Source: Bacillota bacterium
Lineage (GTDB): Bacteria > Bacillota > Sulfobacillia > DUSP01 > JBFMCS01
NCBI GenBank assembly: GCA_040754315.1
Contig: JBFMCS010000003.1
Location: 1-47,594 of the forward strand
Reading direction: 5' to 3'
DNA: 47,594 nucleotides
The notes under the pieces are model-generated. The model made no database searches. It was not told the DNA's origin and worked only from the letters and a program-made list of their open reading frames with translations. The translations under genes were made by a program, and so were the position numbers. Shown here one piece after another: positions 26,086 through 34,076 of the stretch. The number at the start of each line of letters is the position of its first letter. Within the stretch, counting starts at the first letter, position 1.

Positions 26086-27285
26086 CTAATCTTCCTTTCC
26101 CAGTGCCTCCTCCACGCGATCGAGGCCCTCTGCTATGGCCTCCATGGACGTGGCGTAGGACAGCCGGACGTTTTCGGCAGAACCGAAGTCCTCTCCAGGC
26201 ACCACAGCGACCCGGGCGGCCTCCAGGAGGGCCTCTGCCAGGCTGGCGGCATCCTCGACGGTGCGCCCGCCGATGCGCCTGCCGTGAAGTTCAGATATCC
26301 TGGGGAACAGGTAGAAGGCGCCGTCAGGGACTTGCCCCAGGTTGAACCCGGGTATGGACTGGAGCCTCTGGGCCATGTAGTCTCTCCGCTTCTCGAACTC
26401 GGCCACCATATCCCGCACGGGCTCCGTGGGTCCCTCCAGGGCTGCCAGGGCCGCCCTCTGCGATATAGAGCAGGCGCAGGATGTCGTCTGGCTCTGGATG
26501 CTGTCCATTGCCTTGATAATCCCGGGCTCAGCCGTAGTGTACCCAATGCGCCATCCCGTCATGGAGAAGGCCTTGGATACACCGTTCACCGTCACCGTGC
26601 GCTTTTTCACCTCGGGGCCCAGGGAGGCAATGCTGACGTGCTCCTTGCCCCCGTATATGAGTTTCTCGTAGACCTCGTCGCTTATGACATAGAGGTCGCG
26701 CTCCAGGACGAAAGATGCCAGGTCCTCCAGCTCCTGGCGGGAGTACACGGCGCCCGTGGGGTTCCCGGGGGTGTTAAGGAGAACGGCCTTGGTCCTTGGG
26801 GTAGTAAACCCCTCCAGGATCTCGGGGGCCACCTTGAAACCCTGGTCCTCCCCGGCAAGGACCAGTATGGGTATCCCGCCGGCGAGTCTCACCATCTCCT
26901 TGTAACTAACCCAGCAGGGCGCGGGGCAAAGTACCTCATCCCCCTCGTCCACCAGCACCTGGACGGCGTTGTAAAGGGAGTGCTTGCACCCTGAGGATAC
27001 CAGCACCTGTGAAGGCTGGCACGCTATCCCGTTCTCCTCCTGGAACTTCCTGGCTATTGCCTCCCGGAGTTCCGGTATCCCGGCGTTGGGGGTGTACTTG
27101 GTGAACCCTCTGGAAATAGCCTCAGCGGCCTTGGCCTTGATGTGCCCCGGCGTGTCGAAGTCAGGCTCCCCCACACCAAAGGTGATGATGTCAGCGCCCT
27201 GCCTCTTCAGCTCCTTCACCCTGGCGTCCAGGGCCATGGTCCCGGACGGGCTGACCCCCAGGGCTCGCTTGGACAGTGCTCGCAT
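26086..27285 (-). CDS. Aspartate-type class I aminotransferase
   Basis: 399 residues, fold type I PLP enzyme of the I-gamma (Bacillus/Thermus aspartate aminotransferase) group. It has ITFGVGEPDFDTP, TKYTPNAGIPELREAIA, LNTPGNPTGAVYS, YVISDEVYEKLIY, the PLP lysine in NGVSKAFSMTGWRIGY, and C-terminal NVRLSYATS with the substrate-carboxylate arginine. The expected reaction is aspartate + 2-oxoglutarate <-> oxaloacetate + glutamate; alanine or aromatic specificity cannot be excluded. Start ATG 27285 has AGGGAGGGG upstream. Confidence 0.9.
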   Translation of the reverse strand: MRALSKRALGVSPSGTMALDARVKELKRQGADIITFGVGEPDFDTPGHIKAKAAEAISRGFTKYTPNAGIPELREAIARKFQEENGIACQPSQVLVSSGCKHSLYNAVQVLVDEGDEVLCPAPCWVSYKEMVRLAGGIPILVLAGEDQGFKVAPEILEGFTTPRTKAVLLNTPGNPTGAVYSRQELEDLASFVLERDLYVISDEVYEKLIYGGKEHVSIASLGPEVKKRTVTVNGVSKAFSMTGWRIGYTTAEPGIIKAMDSIQSQTTSCACSISQRAALAALEGPTEPVRDMVAEFEKRRDYMAQRLQSIPGFNLGQVPDGAFYLFPRISELHGRRIGGRTVEDAASLAEALLEAARVAVVPGEDFGSAENVRLSYATSMEAIAEGLDRVEEALGKED

Positions 27286-27319
27286 GGTATCCCCTCCCTG
27301 TTGGACTCGGCTTCAATCT

Positions 27320-28027
27320 CTAGATGGCGTAGGATCTCCCCTCCTGGGCCACCGACGAGGCCTTGTGTATGGCCCGGGCCTCATTCTCCAGGACTGTTGG
27401 GTCCACACCGGGGGCCACGTGGGTGAGGAGAAGGTTAGAAGCAGCGGAGTCCCGGGCAGCCCGGGCTGCCTGGCTCGCCTTAAGGTGACCTGGGGCCTCC
27501 TGGGTCTCCAGGAGGTTGGACTCGCAAAGAAACAGGTGGCTTCCCCGGGCCAGGGTCTCCAGGGCCGGGGTTGGCCCTGTATCGGACGAGTAGGCGAACA
27601 CCCTGCCCCCTGAGGTCACCCGGACCCCGAAGGCCGGGACCGAGTGCTGGACCTGGTGGAAGCACACGCTCATGTCACCGATGGTGACCTCCAGGCCGTC
27701 CTCGATCACGTGCCTCTGGTAGACGCCCTTGTAGTCCAGGAGACCAGACTCCAGGGACGGTTCAACGGGGGAGTACAGGGGCAGGGTAATCCCGTGGGCG
27801 TCCAGGGCGTACCTGAGAACCATGAGGTCGGCCATGTGATCCCAGTGGAGGTGGCTCAGGATGACGGCGTCCACCTCCCAGGGCATCCGGCTCCCGTGGA
27901 GCCTCGAAAGGGTGCCAGTACCCAGTTCCAGGAGGACCCGGGCCCCGGGGCTGGTAAGAAGGTAGCCGGAGCATGCCCCCCCGGGCGCCGGGTAGGGACC
28001 CCACGCCCCTAGAACAAGAAGATCCAT
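27320..28027 (-). CDS. MBL-fold metallo-hydrolase (RNase Z/YhfI-like)
   Basis: 235 residues from ATG 28027 (AGGGGGTGGG upstream). A metallo-beta-lactamase fold is shown by LVLGAWGPYPAPGGACSGYL, the metal motif LSHLHWDHMADL near residue 65, HSVPAFGVRV, FAYSSDTGPTPAL and LLLTHVAPGVDP. The layout fits the YhfI/RNase Z-like hydrolase subgroup; the substrate is not known. It starts 2 bases after the tandem nitrilase stop and is probably co-transcribed with it. Confidence 0.85.
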   Translation of the reverse strand: MDLLVLGAWGPYPAPGGACSGYLLTSPGARVLLELGTGTLSRLHGSRMPWEVDAVILSHLHWDHMADLMVLRYALDAHGITLPLYSPVEPSLESGLLDYKGVYQRHVIEDGLEVTIGDMSVCFHQVQHSVPAFGVRVTSGGRVFAYSSDTGPTPALETLARGSHLFLCESNLLETQEAPGHLKASQAARAARDSAASNLLLTHVAPGVDPTVLENEARAIHKASSVAQEGRSYAI

Positions 28028-28029
28028 GC

Positions 28030-29658
28030 TCATCCCACCCCCTCGCGAAGGGCGATCCTTTCGTACCATATAACCTGTTGCATCCTCAGGAAGTCCTTGG
28101 ACCCAGCGGGGGTGTCTCCGGACACCTCCACATCCATCACGGCAAAGCCTTCCTGGGCCGGAGCGCAGCGCTGGCGGTTCGGGCCCTGGGTCTCCCAGGG
28201 GTTACCGTACACGGTGCTCCTGCCACTGAAGGGAGCCCCGCAGCGGTTGGCCACCCCCAGGAAGAGGTCATTGGTGGCCCAGCGGTCATCCCACAGGAAG
28301 TCGTGCTCCCTCCGTGTCCAGGCGGCAGGCACCGCCAGGAGGTCCGCGCGGTTCTTCGCGGCGCTTCTTGGGGCCTCCGGAAAGAGGAGGTCCGTCCCCC
28401 CTAGCAGCGCCACCCTGCCGTAGGGGGTCTGGTGAGTTCCGGAGAGGGATTCCCCGGGGGATGCCCATGCCCGTTCTTCCCCGGAGAGGTGGACCTTCCG
28501 GTAGAAGCCCGCTACGCCTTCAGGGCCCACCAGGACTGTGGTACTGTAGCGCCGGGTGCCATCCCTCTCCAGCAGGCCTGCCACTAGGTAGGAGCCAAGC
28601 TCCCTGGCCAGGACCTCCAGGGCGTCCACCTGGGGCCCTGGTACGGGAAGGGCTTGCTCAGGGTCCACCGGCCACTGGGAGAGACAGTATTCGGGGAACA
28701 CCAGGATCCCTCTATGTCCTTCCAGCGCCTGCCGGGCGAGGCGGGCGAGCCGTTCCAGGTTGGCCCGCCAATCGTGCCCCGGGCATGACTGCACAACCGC
28801 AAAGGCGCCCCGCCTTCCCCCGCCCTGAACCCGGTGCCACAGATAGGGGTTTAGGAGGAGACCCTGGTAGACCCCGGGGCGCCTCAGGCGGAGGCGGTCA
28901 CCCAGCCCCTCCAGGGACTTGTCCCGGGCCCTCTTCAGGTCCACCCGTGCGGTGACCACGCCATCGCCGGTCTCCAGGGAGTCCAGCACCTCCCCTTCAG
29001 GCCCCACCAGGCAGGTGTTGCCCCGGAAGGCTATGCCCCCCTCGGTCCCCCAGCGGTCGGCAACCACCAGGTATATACCGTTCTCCAGGGCCCTTGCCCT
29101 CCAGCTCTTGGCGGGGGCTGGCCCAACCCAGTTGGCCGGGAGGGCCATGACACCGGCACCCCGGAGTGCCGCAACCCTGGCAACCTCGAAGAACTCGGCA
29201 TCCATGCAGATCATCATGGAGAGGCTACCGATCTCGGTATCGATGACGGGGACAGGCAGGTTACCCGGGGAGCACCAGTGGGTCTCTGCGTGAAAGAGGT
29301 GAGTCTTGCGATACTTGGCCAGCAGATTGCCGGTAGGTCCTAGTAGCGCGCAGGCGTTGTAGAGGGCACCCGTCGAAGGCTCCACCTCGGGCAGGCCCAC
29401 CACAAGGTAGATGCCCCAGCGCCGCGCAAGTCCCCCCAGGAACTCTGTGGTGGGGCCCGGTATGGTCTCCGCCACAGGACCCAGTTCCCCAGCGTCCCGG
29501 AACATGCAGCCCGTGGCTGCCATCTCCGGCAGTACCACCAGGCGCGCACCGGCCCCGGCCGCCTGGCCTGTGAGGGCGGCAAGCGCCCTGAGATTCTCCT
29601 TCTTCTGGGAGAAGGCGGGTTCGTACTGGACGGCTGAGGCCAGGTAGGTATCCGTCAC
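28030..29658 (-). CDS. Tandem two-domain nitrilase-superfamily protein, second domain lacking the catalytic Cys
   Basis: 542 residues holding two carbon-nitrogen hydrolase domains. Domain 1 (about 1-255) has the full Glu-Lys-Cys triad: VVLPEMAATG, YRKTHLFHAE and MMICMDAEF. Domain 2 (about 275-535) keeps the Glu (VFPEYCLSQW) and Lys (YRKVHLSGEE), but at the nucleophile position it reads VALLGGTDLLFPE with no Cys. It therefore looks like an active amidase or nitrilase fused to a pseudo-domain. The start is GTG 29658 because AGGAGG lies just upstream; the frame is open to 29673. The substrate is unknown. Neighbours are an MBL hydrolase and a spore protein. Confidence 0.85.
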   Translation of the reverse strand: MTDTYLASAVQYEPAFSQKKENLRALAALTGQAAGAGARLVVLPEMAATGCMFRDAGELGPVAETIPGPTTEFLGGLARRWGIYLVVGLPEVEPSTGALYNACALLGPTGNLLAKYRKTHLFHAETHWCSPGNLPVPVIDTEIGSLSMMICMDAEFFEVARVAALRGAGVMALPANWVGPAPAKSWRARALENGIYLVVADRWGTEGGIAFRGNTCLVGPEGEVLDSLETGDGVVTARVDLKRARDKSLEGLGDRLRLRRPGVYQGLLLNPYLWHRVQGGGRRGAFAVVQSCPGHDWRANLERLARLARQALEGHRGILVFPEYCLSQWPVDPEQALPVPGPQVDALEVLARELGSYLVAGLLERDGTRRYSTTVLVGPEGVAGFYRKVHLSGEERAWASPGESLSGTHQTPYGRVALLGGTDLLFPEAPRSAAKNRADLLAVPAAWTRREHDFLWDDRWATNDLFLGVANRCGAPFSGRSTVYGNPWETQGPNRQRCAPAQEGFAVMDVEVSGDTPAGSKDFLRMQQVIWYERIALREGVG

Positions 29659-29685
29659 AGCCACCTCCTCCACGGGTCACTAAGA

Positions 29686-29931
29686 CTATATTCCCTTCCC
29701 CCGGGGATTTCCCTGCCCCGCCCTGCCACGGGAGGAAGGGTCTTCCCTCCCGTGAGGGCCCGCTCTAAGCCTCCTGGTCATGAGGCCTCCAACCTTGCCG
29801 CTCTCGGCCGCGGTAAGCCCGGCCCAGCCCTTTTCCCTCACCTTCTCCATGAGGCCGAGATCCTCAGCTATCTCCTCCTTGAGGTCGTCTAGCGGCCCGG
29901 GCTTCTTGGGTTTCTTCTGTGGCTTGGCCAC
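29686..29931 (-). CDS. Alpha/beta-type small acid-soluble spore protein-like
   Basis: 81 residues: a lysine/proline-rich start (AKPQKKPKKPGPLDD), then the SASP-like core LKEEIAEDLGLMEKVREK, GWAGLTAAESGKVGGLMTRR and a basic tail. The core parallels the alpha/beta SASP pattern (MK.EIA.E.GV ... G.VGG.MTKRL). Such proteins coat DNA in the spore and protect it. GTG 29931 with GGGGG upstream is preferred. The gene overlaps the 3' end of the upstream glycosylase gene by 68 bases in another frame. This is the main evidence that the host forms spores. Confidence 0.72.
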   Translation of the reverse strand: MAKPQKKPKKPGPLDDLKEEIAEDLGLMEKVREKGWAGLTAAESGKVGGLMTRRLRAGPHGREDPSSRGRAGQGNPRGKGI

Positions 29932-30637
29932 GGTTATCAACCCCCTTGGGACCCGGGATAGCTTCCCCGCTTTTCTCGAGGCCTATCCGGGGGCACCCCC
30001 TGACAGGGCAGCCCATGCACCGCGGGGCGCTTTTCAGGCAGTGCACCTTGGCCAAGCGCACTAGGAGGGCGTGAAACTCGTTGAACAGGTATGGGTCTGG
30101 CGGGAGCAAGCCCTCCACGAGGCGCCGGGCGTCCTCGTAGGAGTCCCCGTGAAGGAGGCCCCACCGCCTGAGGATCCGCCTGGAGTAGGCATCGGCCACG
30201 AAGGCCGGGAGATCCCCGGCATAGCACAGGATGGCGTCGGCGGTCTCAAAGCCTATCCCGTGAACCCCCAGGAGGGTGTCGCGGAGGCGGTCCTGGGGCA
30301 TGGTCCAGAGGGCATCCATCCTGCCTCCGAAGCGTTCCTGGAGGAAGCAGGTGAACGCCCTGAGTTTCCGGGCCTTGGCATTGTAGTAGCCTGTGGGGAA
30401 GATCAGCTGCGCCAGCCTCTCCTCTTCGCACCGGCACAGGGAGGCGGCGTCCATGAGTCCCTCCGCCTTCAGGGCGGCCATGGCCTTCTCCACGTTCCTC
30501 CAGGAGACGGACTGGGTGAGTATGGCGCCCACCGCCACCTCGAAGGGGGTGTCCGCAGGCCACCAGTGCTGAGGCCCGAAGGCCCTGAGGAGTGCGTAGT
30601 AGGCCTCCAGTATGAAGTTGCGGTGCTCAGCCCGCAT
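29864..30637 (-). CDS. HhH-GPD DNA glycosylase, MagIII/HP0602-like
   Basis: 257 residues. PQHWWPADTPFEVAVGAILTQ, FPTGYYNAKARKLRAF and the hairpin GVHGIGFETADAILCYAG resemble the MagIII (Helicobacter HP0602) subgroup of the endonuclease III superfamily. The catalytic aspartate is present (VADAYSRRIL), but the Nth lysine position is Glu (GFETAD), so it should act as a monofunctional glycosylase, perhaps on alkylated purines. An iron-sulfur-like C-x6-C-x2-C-x4-C closes the core. The last 25 or so residues are low-complexity and overlap the spore-protein gene. Confidence 0.8.
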   Translation of the reverse strand: MRAEHRNFILEAYYALLRAFGPQHWWPADTPFEVAVGAILTQSVSWRNVEKAMAALKAEGLMDAASLCRCEEERLAQLIFPTGYYNAKARKLRAFTCFLQERFGGRMDALWTMPQDRLRDTLLGVHGIGFETADAILCYAGDLPAFVADAYSRRILRRWGLLHGDSYEDARRLVEGLLPPDPYLFNEFHALLVRLAKVHCLKSAPRCMGCPVRGCPRIGLEKSGEAIPGPKGVDNRGQATEETQEARAARRPQGGDS

Positions 30638-30934
30638 TGAACTTCTCCCATCCAGCGAGGGCCCGGCCCGCTCCCGAAATCCCGTTTATGAGCCATGGTT
30701 ACGCAAGGCTCCTTGTACGGGATAGATGGGTGGTGGTCCTCCCAGATTTAAGGCACCCCCATGGTGCCTTCCCTTGCTAACGTGTGTTCTTCTTCCCATC
30801 CTTGGCGGATTCCTGTCGGCCAAGGCTCGCCATCTCAAGGGCAGGTGTTCCTTGGGGGCGCAGAGTGAGGGTCAGGTTGCCCTAGGCTCATTTTCTCTGG
30901 CTTTGCTGGCACAGGCGGATGTGCGGCCTTCCCA
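30638..30934. other. Intergenic region with one hairpin
   Basis: No credible gene. A perfect stem, AAGGCACC-CCCAT-GGTGCCTT (30750-30770), sits in the middle. It lacks a T-tract, so its role is unclear. Confidence 0.4.
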
Positions 30935-30963
30935 TTGACGGTGGCCTGTTGGTTCTATAGGAT
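30935..30963 (+). promoter_or_regulatory. Sigma-A promoter of the Phd-Uma2 gene
   Basis: TTGACG (30935-30940), a 17-base spacer, and TAGGAT (30958-30963). Transcription would start near 30970, inside the inverted repeat that follows. Confidence 0.65.
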
Positions 30964-30967
30964 GATA

Positions 30968-30992
30968 TTGGCTAAGTTTCTTAATTAGCCAA
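30968..30992. promoter_or_regulatory. Inverted repeat abutting the ribosome site: candidate operator
   Basis: TTGGCTAA-N9-TTAGCCAA spans the predicted transcription start and ends directly against AGGAGG (30993-30998). It could bind the Phd-like N-terminal domain of the encoded protein (autorepression), or fold at the mRNA 5' end. Confidence 0.55.
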
Positions 30993-31006
30993 AGGAGGGC
31001 CATCCG

Positions 31007-31744
31007 GTGGAGGTGCCATCCACAGAGGTACAGAACAACTTCGGTCGCTACTTGAGACTGGCGCTCTTCGAGGACATAGTCGTCACGAAGAACGGGAAGA
31101 AGAAGGCGGTTATCAAGGCGTTCCGGGAACCGGAAGAAGGCCCCATAACCGTGGCCGAGAAGGCTGAGGCATACGATTGGAGGATATCATATGAGGACTT
31201 TCTCAAGCTCTCGGAAGGGAGCGAGAAGCGATATGAGTACATTGATGGGGAGGTCTACCTGCTTACCTCTCCATCCTACGAACACCAGGCGATCGTAATG
31301 GAGATATCCAATGTGCTGTACAACTGGTTCAGGGGAAAAGGATGCAGGCCGCTGACGGCACCCTTTGATGTCACCCTGGCCAAGGGCGACGTGAAGAGCG
31401 TTGTCCAACCCGATATCGTGGTAATCTGCGACACGGAAAACACTTATGAAGGGAAGTACACTGGGGTTCCAACCATGGTGATCGAGGTTGTCTCCGAGTC
31501 GACGCGGCAAAGGGATTTGCTGAGGAAGCTGGATCTCTACTTCCACGGGGCTGTAAGGGAGTACTGGATCGTAAACCCCATGCGTAAAGAGGTGTACGTG
31601 TACCGCTTTCAAGAACAAGACATCAAAGAGTTCCATGTATACAGGGGAACTGAAAAGGCCCAGTCCACCATGTTCGAGGGGCTGGAAGTTCCCCTGGGGC
31701 AAGTGTTCGCGAGCGTCTTCCCTGACCCCTCGAAGGCCACTTGA
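31007..31744 (+). CDS. Phd/YefM-type antitoxin domain fused to a Uma2-family (DUF820) nuclease
   Basis: 245 residues from GTG 31007 (AAAGGAGG eight bases upstream). Residues 1-40 read like a Phd/YefM DNA-binding antitoxin N-terminus (VPSTEVQNNFGRYLRLA, IVVTKNGKKKAVI). From about residue 58 a Uma2/DUF820 domain follows: YDWRISYEDFLKLSE, YEYIDGEVYLL, QPDIVVICD, MVIEVVSEST and REYWIVNPMRKEVYVY. This carries the PD-(D/E)xK-like acidic residues of the putative nuclease. No separate toxin follows. Uma2 proteins are abundant but poorly characterised. Confidence 0.85.
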   Translation: MEVPSTEVQNNFGRYLRLALFEDIVVTKNGKKKAVIKAFREPEEGPITVAEKAEAYDWRISYEDFLKLSEGSEKRYEYIDGEVYLLTSPSYEHQAIVMEISNVLYNWFRGKGCRPLTAPFDVTLAKGDVKSVVQPDIVVICDTENTYEGKYTGVPTMVIEVVSESTRQRDLLRKLDLYFHGAVREYWIVNPMRKEVYVYRFQEQDIKEFHVYRGTEKAQSTMFEGLEVPLGQVFASVFPDPSKAT

Positions 31745-31814
31745 GGGTATACCAACACCGGCTTGGAGGTAACGGCAGGACCAGAACCGGCTTGTCCTGG
31801 CGGTTGTTGACACA

Positions 31815-32094
31815 GTCCGGCCATTTCCTCACAGGAACCGCGGACACTGCAATTGGGGCATATCTCATGCTCCCTGGGAATGGGAATGAAAACGGGAACC
31901 CTGCGGGAGGCAACAAAAGTGCTGGTGCCACCGGCAGAAAGCCGCTCACCCACCAGCTGGCGGTGCCTCCCGGTGGCTGCCACTATCACCAGGTTGGTGT
32001 CAACAAAGGTAAGCTCCAGTTCCAGCACGGCAGCAGTGGTATCAACGACTGTCTGTGTGAAATTGCTGATTTCCCCGATACAGGAACATGCCAT
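31815..32094 (-). pseudogene. Sensor-domain fragment of a fourth sigma-54 activator
   Basis: From ATG 32094 the frame gives IGEISNFTQTVVDTTAAVLE, LTFVDTNLVIVAATGRHR and HEICPNCSVRGSCEEMAGLC. This resembles the N-terminal sensor of the complete activators here (compare '[29 protein letters not shown]'), with a C-x2-C-x5-C motif. After about residue 93 family sequence ends and no PAS, AAA+ or helix-turn-helix part follows. Confidence 0.6.
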
Positions 32095-32122
32095 GGAACA
32101 AAACCTTCCTTCTTGTTACAGA

Positions 32123-32760
32123 CTACAGGAAACCCCAGCTCCTGCCCTCCCGTCTCTCACCCCGGCTGCTTGAGGCCGGGCGAACCGTAAAGGGTAGCCT
32201 AGGGTGGGCAAGGCCCAGGCTCGCCTGGGCCTCCGCTGTCTTGAAGGCAGCGCCCGTGGGCTCAGGAACGGTAAGCCTTTCCCTGATCTTCCCTGCTACT
32301 ACTGCCAGCCCCATGCAACCCAGCACCAGCACCTCGGCACCGACTTCCAGGGCCCTGGCTGCATTCTCCAGAAGGGCATCTGCAGTCTTCTGCAGGTCCC
32401 TTGAAAGGTCCAGGGCGGGGATGTGGATGCCCGAGGCAGGCCACCTTCTGCGAGATACCGGCCCTCCTGCACCTTTCCCAAACTAGCGGTACGGTGTTCC
32501 GGGACACCGTTACAGTGCCCAGCCTTCCCAGGGTGGAGGCAGCAAGGATGGAGGTTTCGCCGCAGCCTACCAACGGGATTTTCACATTCTTCCTGCACTG
32601 GTCGACGCCGGGACCCGCCAAGCAGTATATGAGGCAGGCATCGAATTCCAGGGTTCTGCCTCCTGGGCAAGGGCGAGGACACCTGAAAGGGCTGCCTTCA
32701 CATCCGACCCGTTTTCCACAGTTCCGCCAGGCGAGCGGCAATTTCTCCCTCCACCACGGG
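32123..32760 (-). pseudogene. Asp/Glu/hydantoin racemase family, frameshifted
   Basis: Minus-strand pieces in successive frames: SPGGTVENGSDVKAALSGVL with ALAQEAE near 32760-32650, EFDACLIYCLAGPGVDQC with IPLVGCGETSILAASTLGRL near 32640-32520, then IHIPALDLSRDLQKTADALL and VGAEVLVLGCMGLAVVAG to the stop at 32123. The two catalytic-cysteine regions of the racemase family (ACLIYC..., VLGCMG) are both visible, but frameshifts near 32645 and 32430 split the gene. It lies upstream of the activator fragment, in the same direction. Confidence 0.65.
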
Positions 32761-33022
32761 GTGATGGTGTTTAGGGCACCAGCCTATGTTGAATACGCTG
32801 TCTCTGTTTCGTCAGATGTCCCCATCGTTGGAGGATGCCGTCCCTCCGGTCTGACCTGATAGATTGATGCCCGGTTCCACAACGCCCTCGCCGCGCTATG
32901 CAAATGGAGACCCCTTGATGCGGACAGACTTAATCATGCCCGGGTAGACAACACGTCGTCGACTTGGACCTCGAGTTTAGCGTTGAGACAGCACCCCTGG
33001 CAGCCTCTGGAAGAACCCCGAG

Positions 33023-33051
33023 TTTCCGGGTGGGCCCAGGTGTGCTAGAAT
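33023..33051 (+). promoter_or_regulatory. Candidate promoter of the MntA/HepT-like pair
   Basis: TTTCCG (33023-33028), a 17-base spacer, and TAGAAT (33046-33051) with a TGC extended -10. It lies 50 bases before the first gene of the pair. Confidence 0.5.
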
Positions 33052-33100
33052 AAACACAGGCTGACTGGTTCTGTCCCTTCAGGCTGGAGAGTGATAGAAA

Positions 33101-33559
33101 GTGTACAGGTTTAGAAGGATCTCTCACGACATCATGAGTCTTGTGCCCGCCCTTGTAGAGGCGATATCCCAGGATGAGCATGTAAGTGCACTGTTTCTCT
33201 TCGGTTCGTATGCTGAGGACCGACAGGGAGCTGCCAGCGATGTGGACTTGGCTGTGTTGCTGGATGATGACTTGCCGAGGCATCTGCGATCGGACAAGAG
33301 ACTTGACCTGCTCGCCTTGGCCACAACAACACTAGCCACCGATGAGGTGGATCTCGTGGTGCTCAACGATGCCCCCGCCTCCCTGGCCTACCGGGTATTC
33401 GGCCAGGGTCGTCTGCTCTACGAGCGACCCGGTCTCAGAGAGGTGCGAGTTCGGTTCCAGGCCCGCACATACTCGAATTACCTGGATTTTCTACCGGCGG
33501 AGAGCATCGTTCACGAGGGTTTGATGCGCCGCTTTGAGGAGGGAAGATTCGGTGGTTGA
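33101..33559 (+). CDS. MntA-type minimal nucleotidyltransferase (antitoxin of a HepT/MntA pair)
   Basis: 152 residues (GTG 33101; an ATG at 33134 would remove 11 residues and is also possible). The nucleotidyltransferase signature GS-x10-DxD is intact: LFLFGSYAEDRQGAASDVDL, followed by LAVLLDDDL. In characterised pairs MntA AMPylates a tyrosine of the HepT RNase and so neutralises it. The gene overlaps the next one through GTGGTTGA, showing translational coupling. It belongs to a short accessory patch surrounded by pseudogenes. Confidence 0.85.
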   Translation: MYRFRRISHDIMSLVPALVEAISQDEHVSALFLFGSYAEDRQGAASDVDLAVLLDDDLPRHLRSDKRLDLLALATTTLATDEVDLVVLNDAPASLAYRVFGQGRLLYERPGLREVRVRFQARTYSNYLDFLPAESIVHEGLMRRFEEGRFGG

Positions 33560-33944
33560 TCGGGTGATTCTTGAGAAACGACTCCTCAAGCTCGAGCGGA
33601 CCATTCACAAGCTGAGGGGACTGTCCCAGGTCAGTTGGGAACGCTTCATGGAGGGCGAGGGTATCAGGGACCGGGCAGAAAGGAACCTTCAGACAGCTAT
33701 CCAGGTGTGTATTGACATGGGAAGCCATATCATTGCAGACTCCGGTCATCGCCCTCCATCCAGTTATGCCGATGTCTTCAACGTCCTCAGGGAGGAAGGC
33801 CTCCTGGAGGAATCCCTTGCCTCGAGGCTTGAAACTCCCTCATTCACTCCCGGCTATCAAACCCGCCATTTATTCGTAGACAATCCCCGTCAAACTGTTC
33901 CGGCACGAACACGTGGTGCCAAAAGAAATCGCTCTCATCACTAA
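33552..33944 (+). pseudogene. HepT-like toxin with foreign C-terminus, active-site motif lost
   Basis: From GTG 33552 (GAGGAGG upstream) the frame matches the HepT/DUF86 helical fold for about 95 residues: EKRLLKLERTIHKLRGL, AERNLQTAIQVCIDMGSHII, YADVFNVLREEGLL and SLASRLE. The family then normally has 'M.GFRN.LVH.Y' with the catalytic R-x4-H-x-Y, which is AMPylated by MntA. Here the frame runs into unrelated residues (TPSFTPGYQTRHLF...) and ends at 33944 without that motif. It is probably an inactivated toxin. Confidence 0.7.
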
Positions 33945-34076
33945 CCATGACAACACCGGCACCCTCCGACCCAACTATGTGAACCTACAATTATTGCCTG
34001 CGTGGTATGTTTAAAATAACAAAGGACTTTGCTTAGCCATAAAAGAAGAAGGGCTGTAATAGGCTGCCGGTACTAG

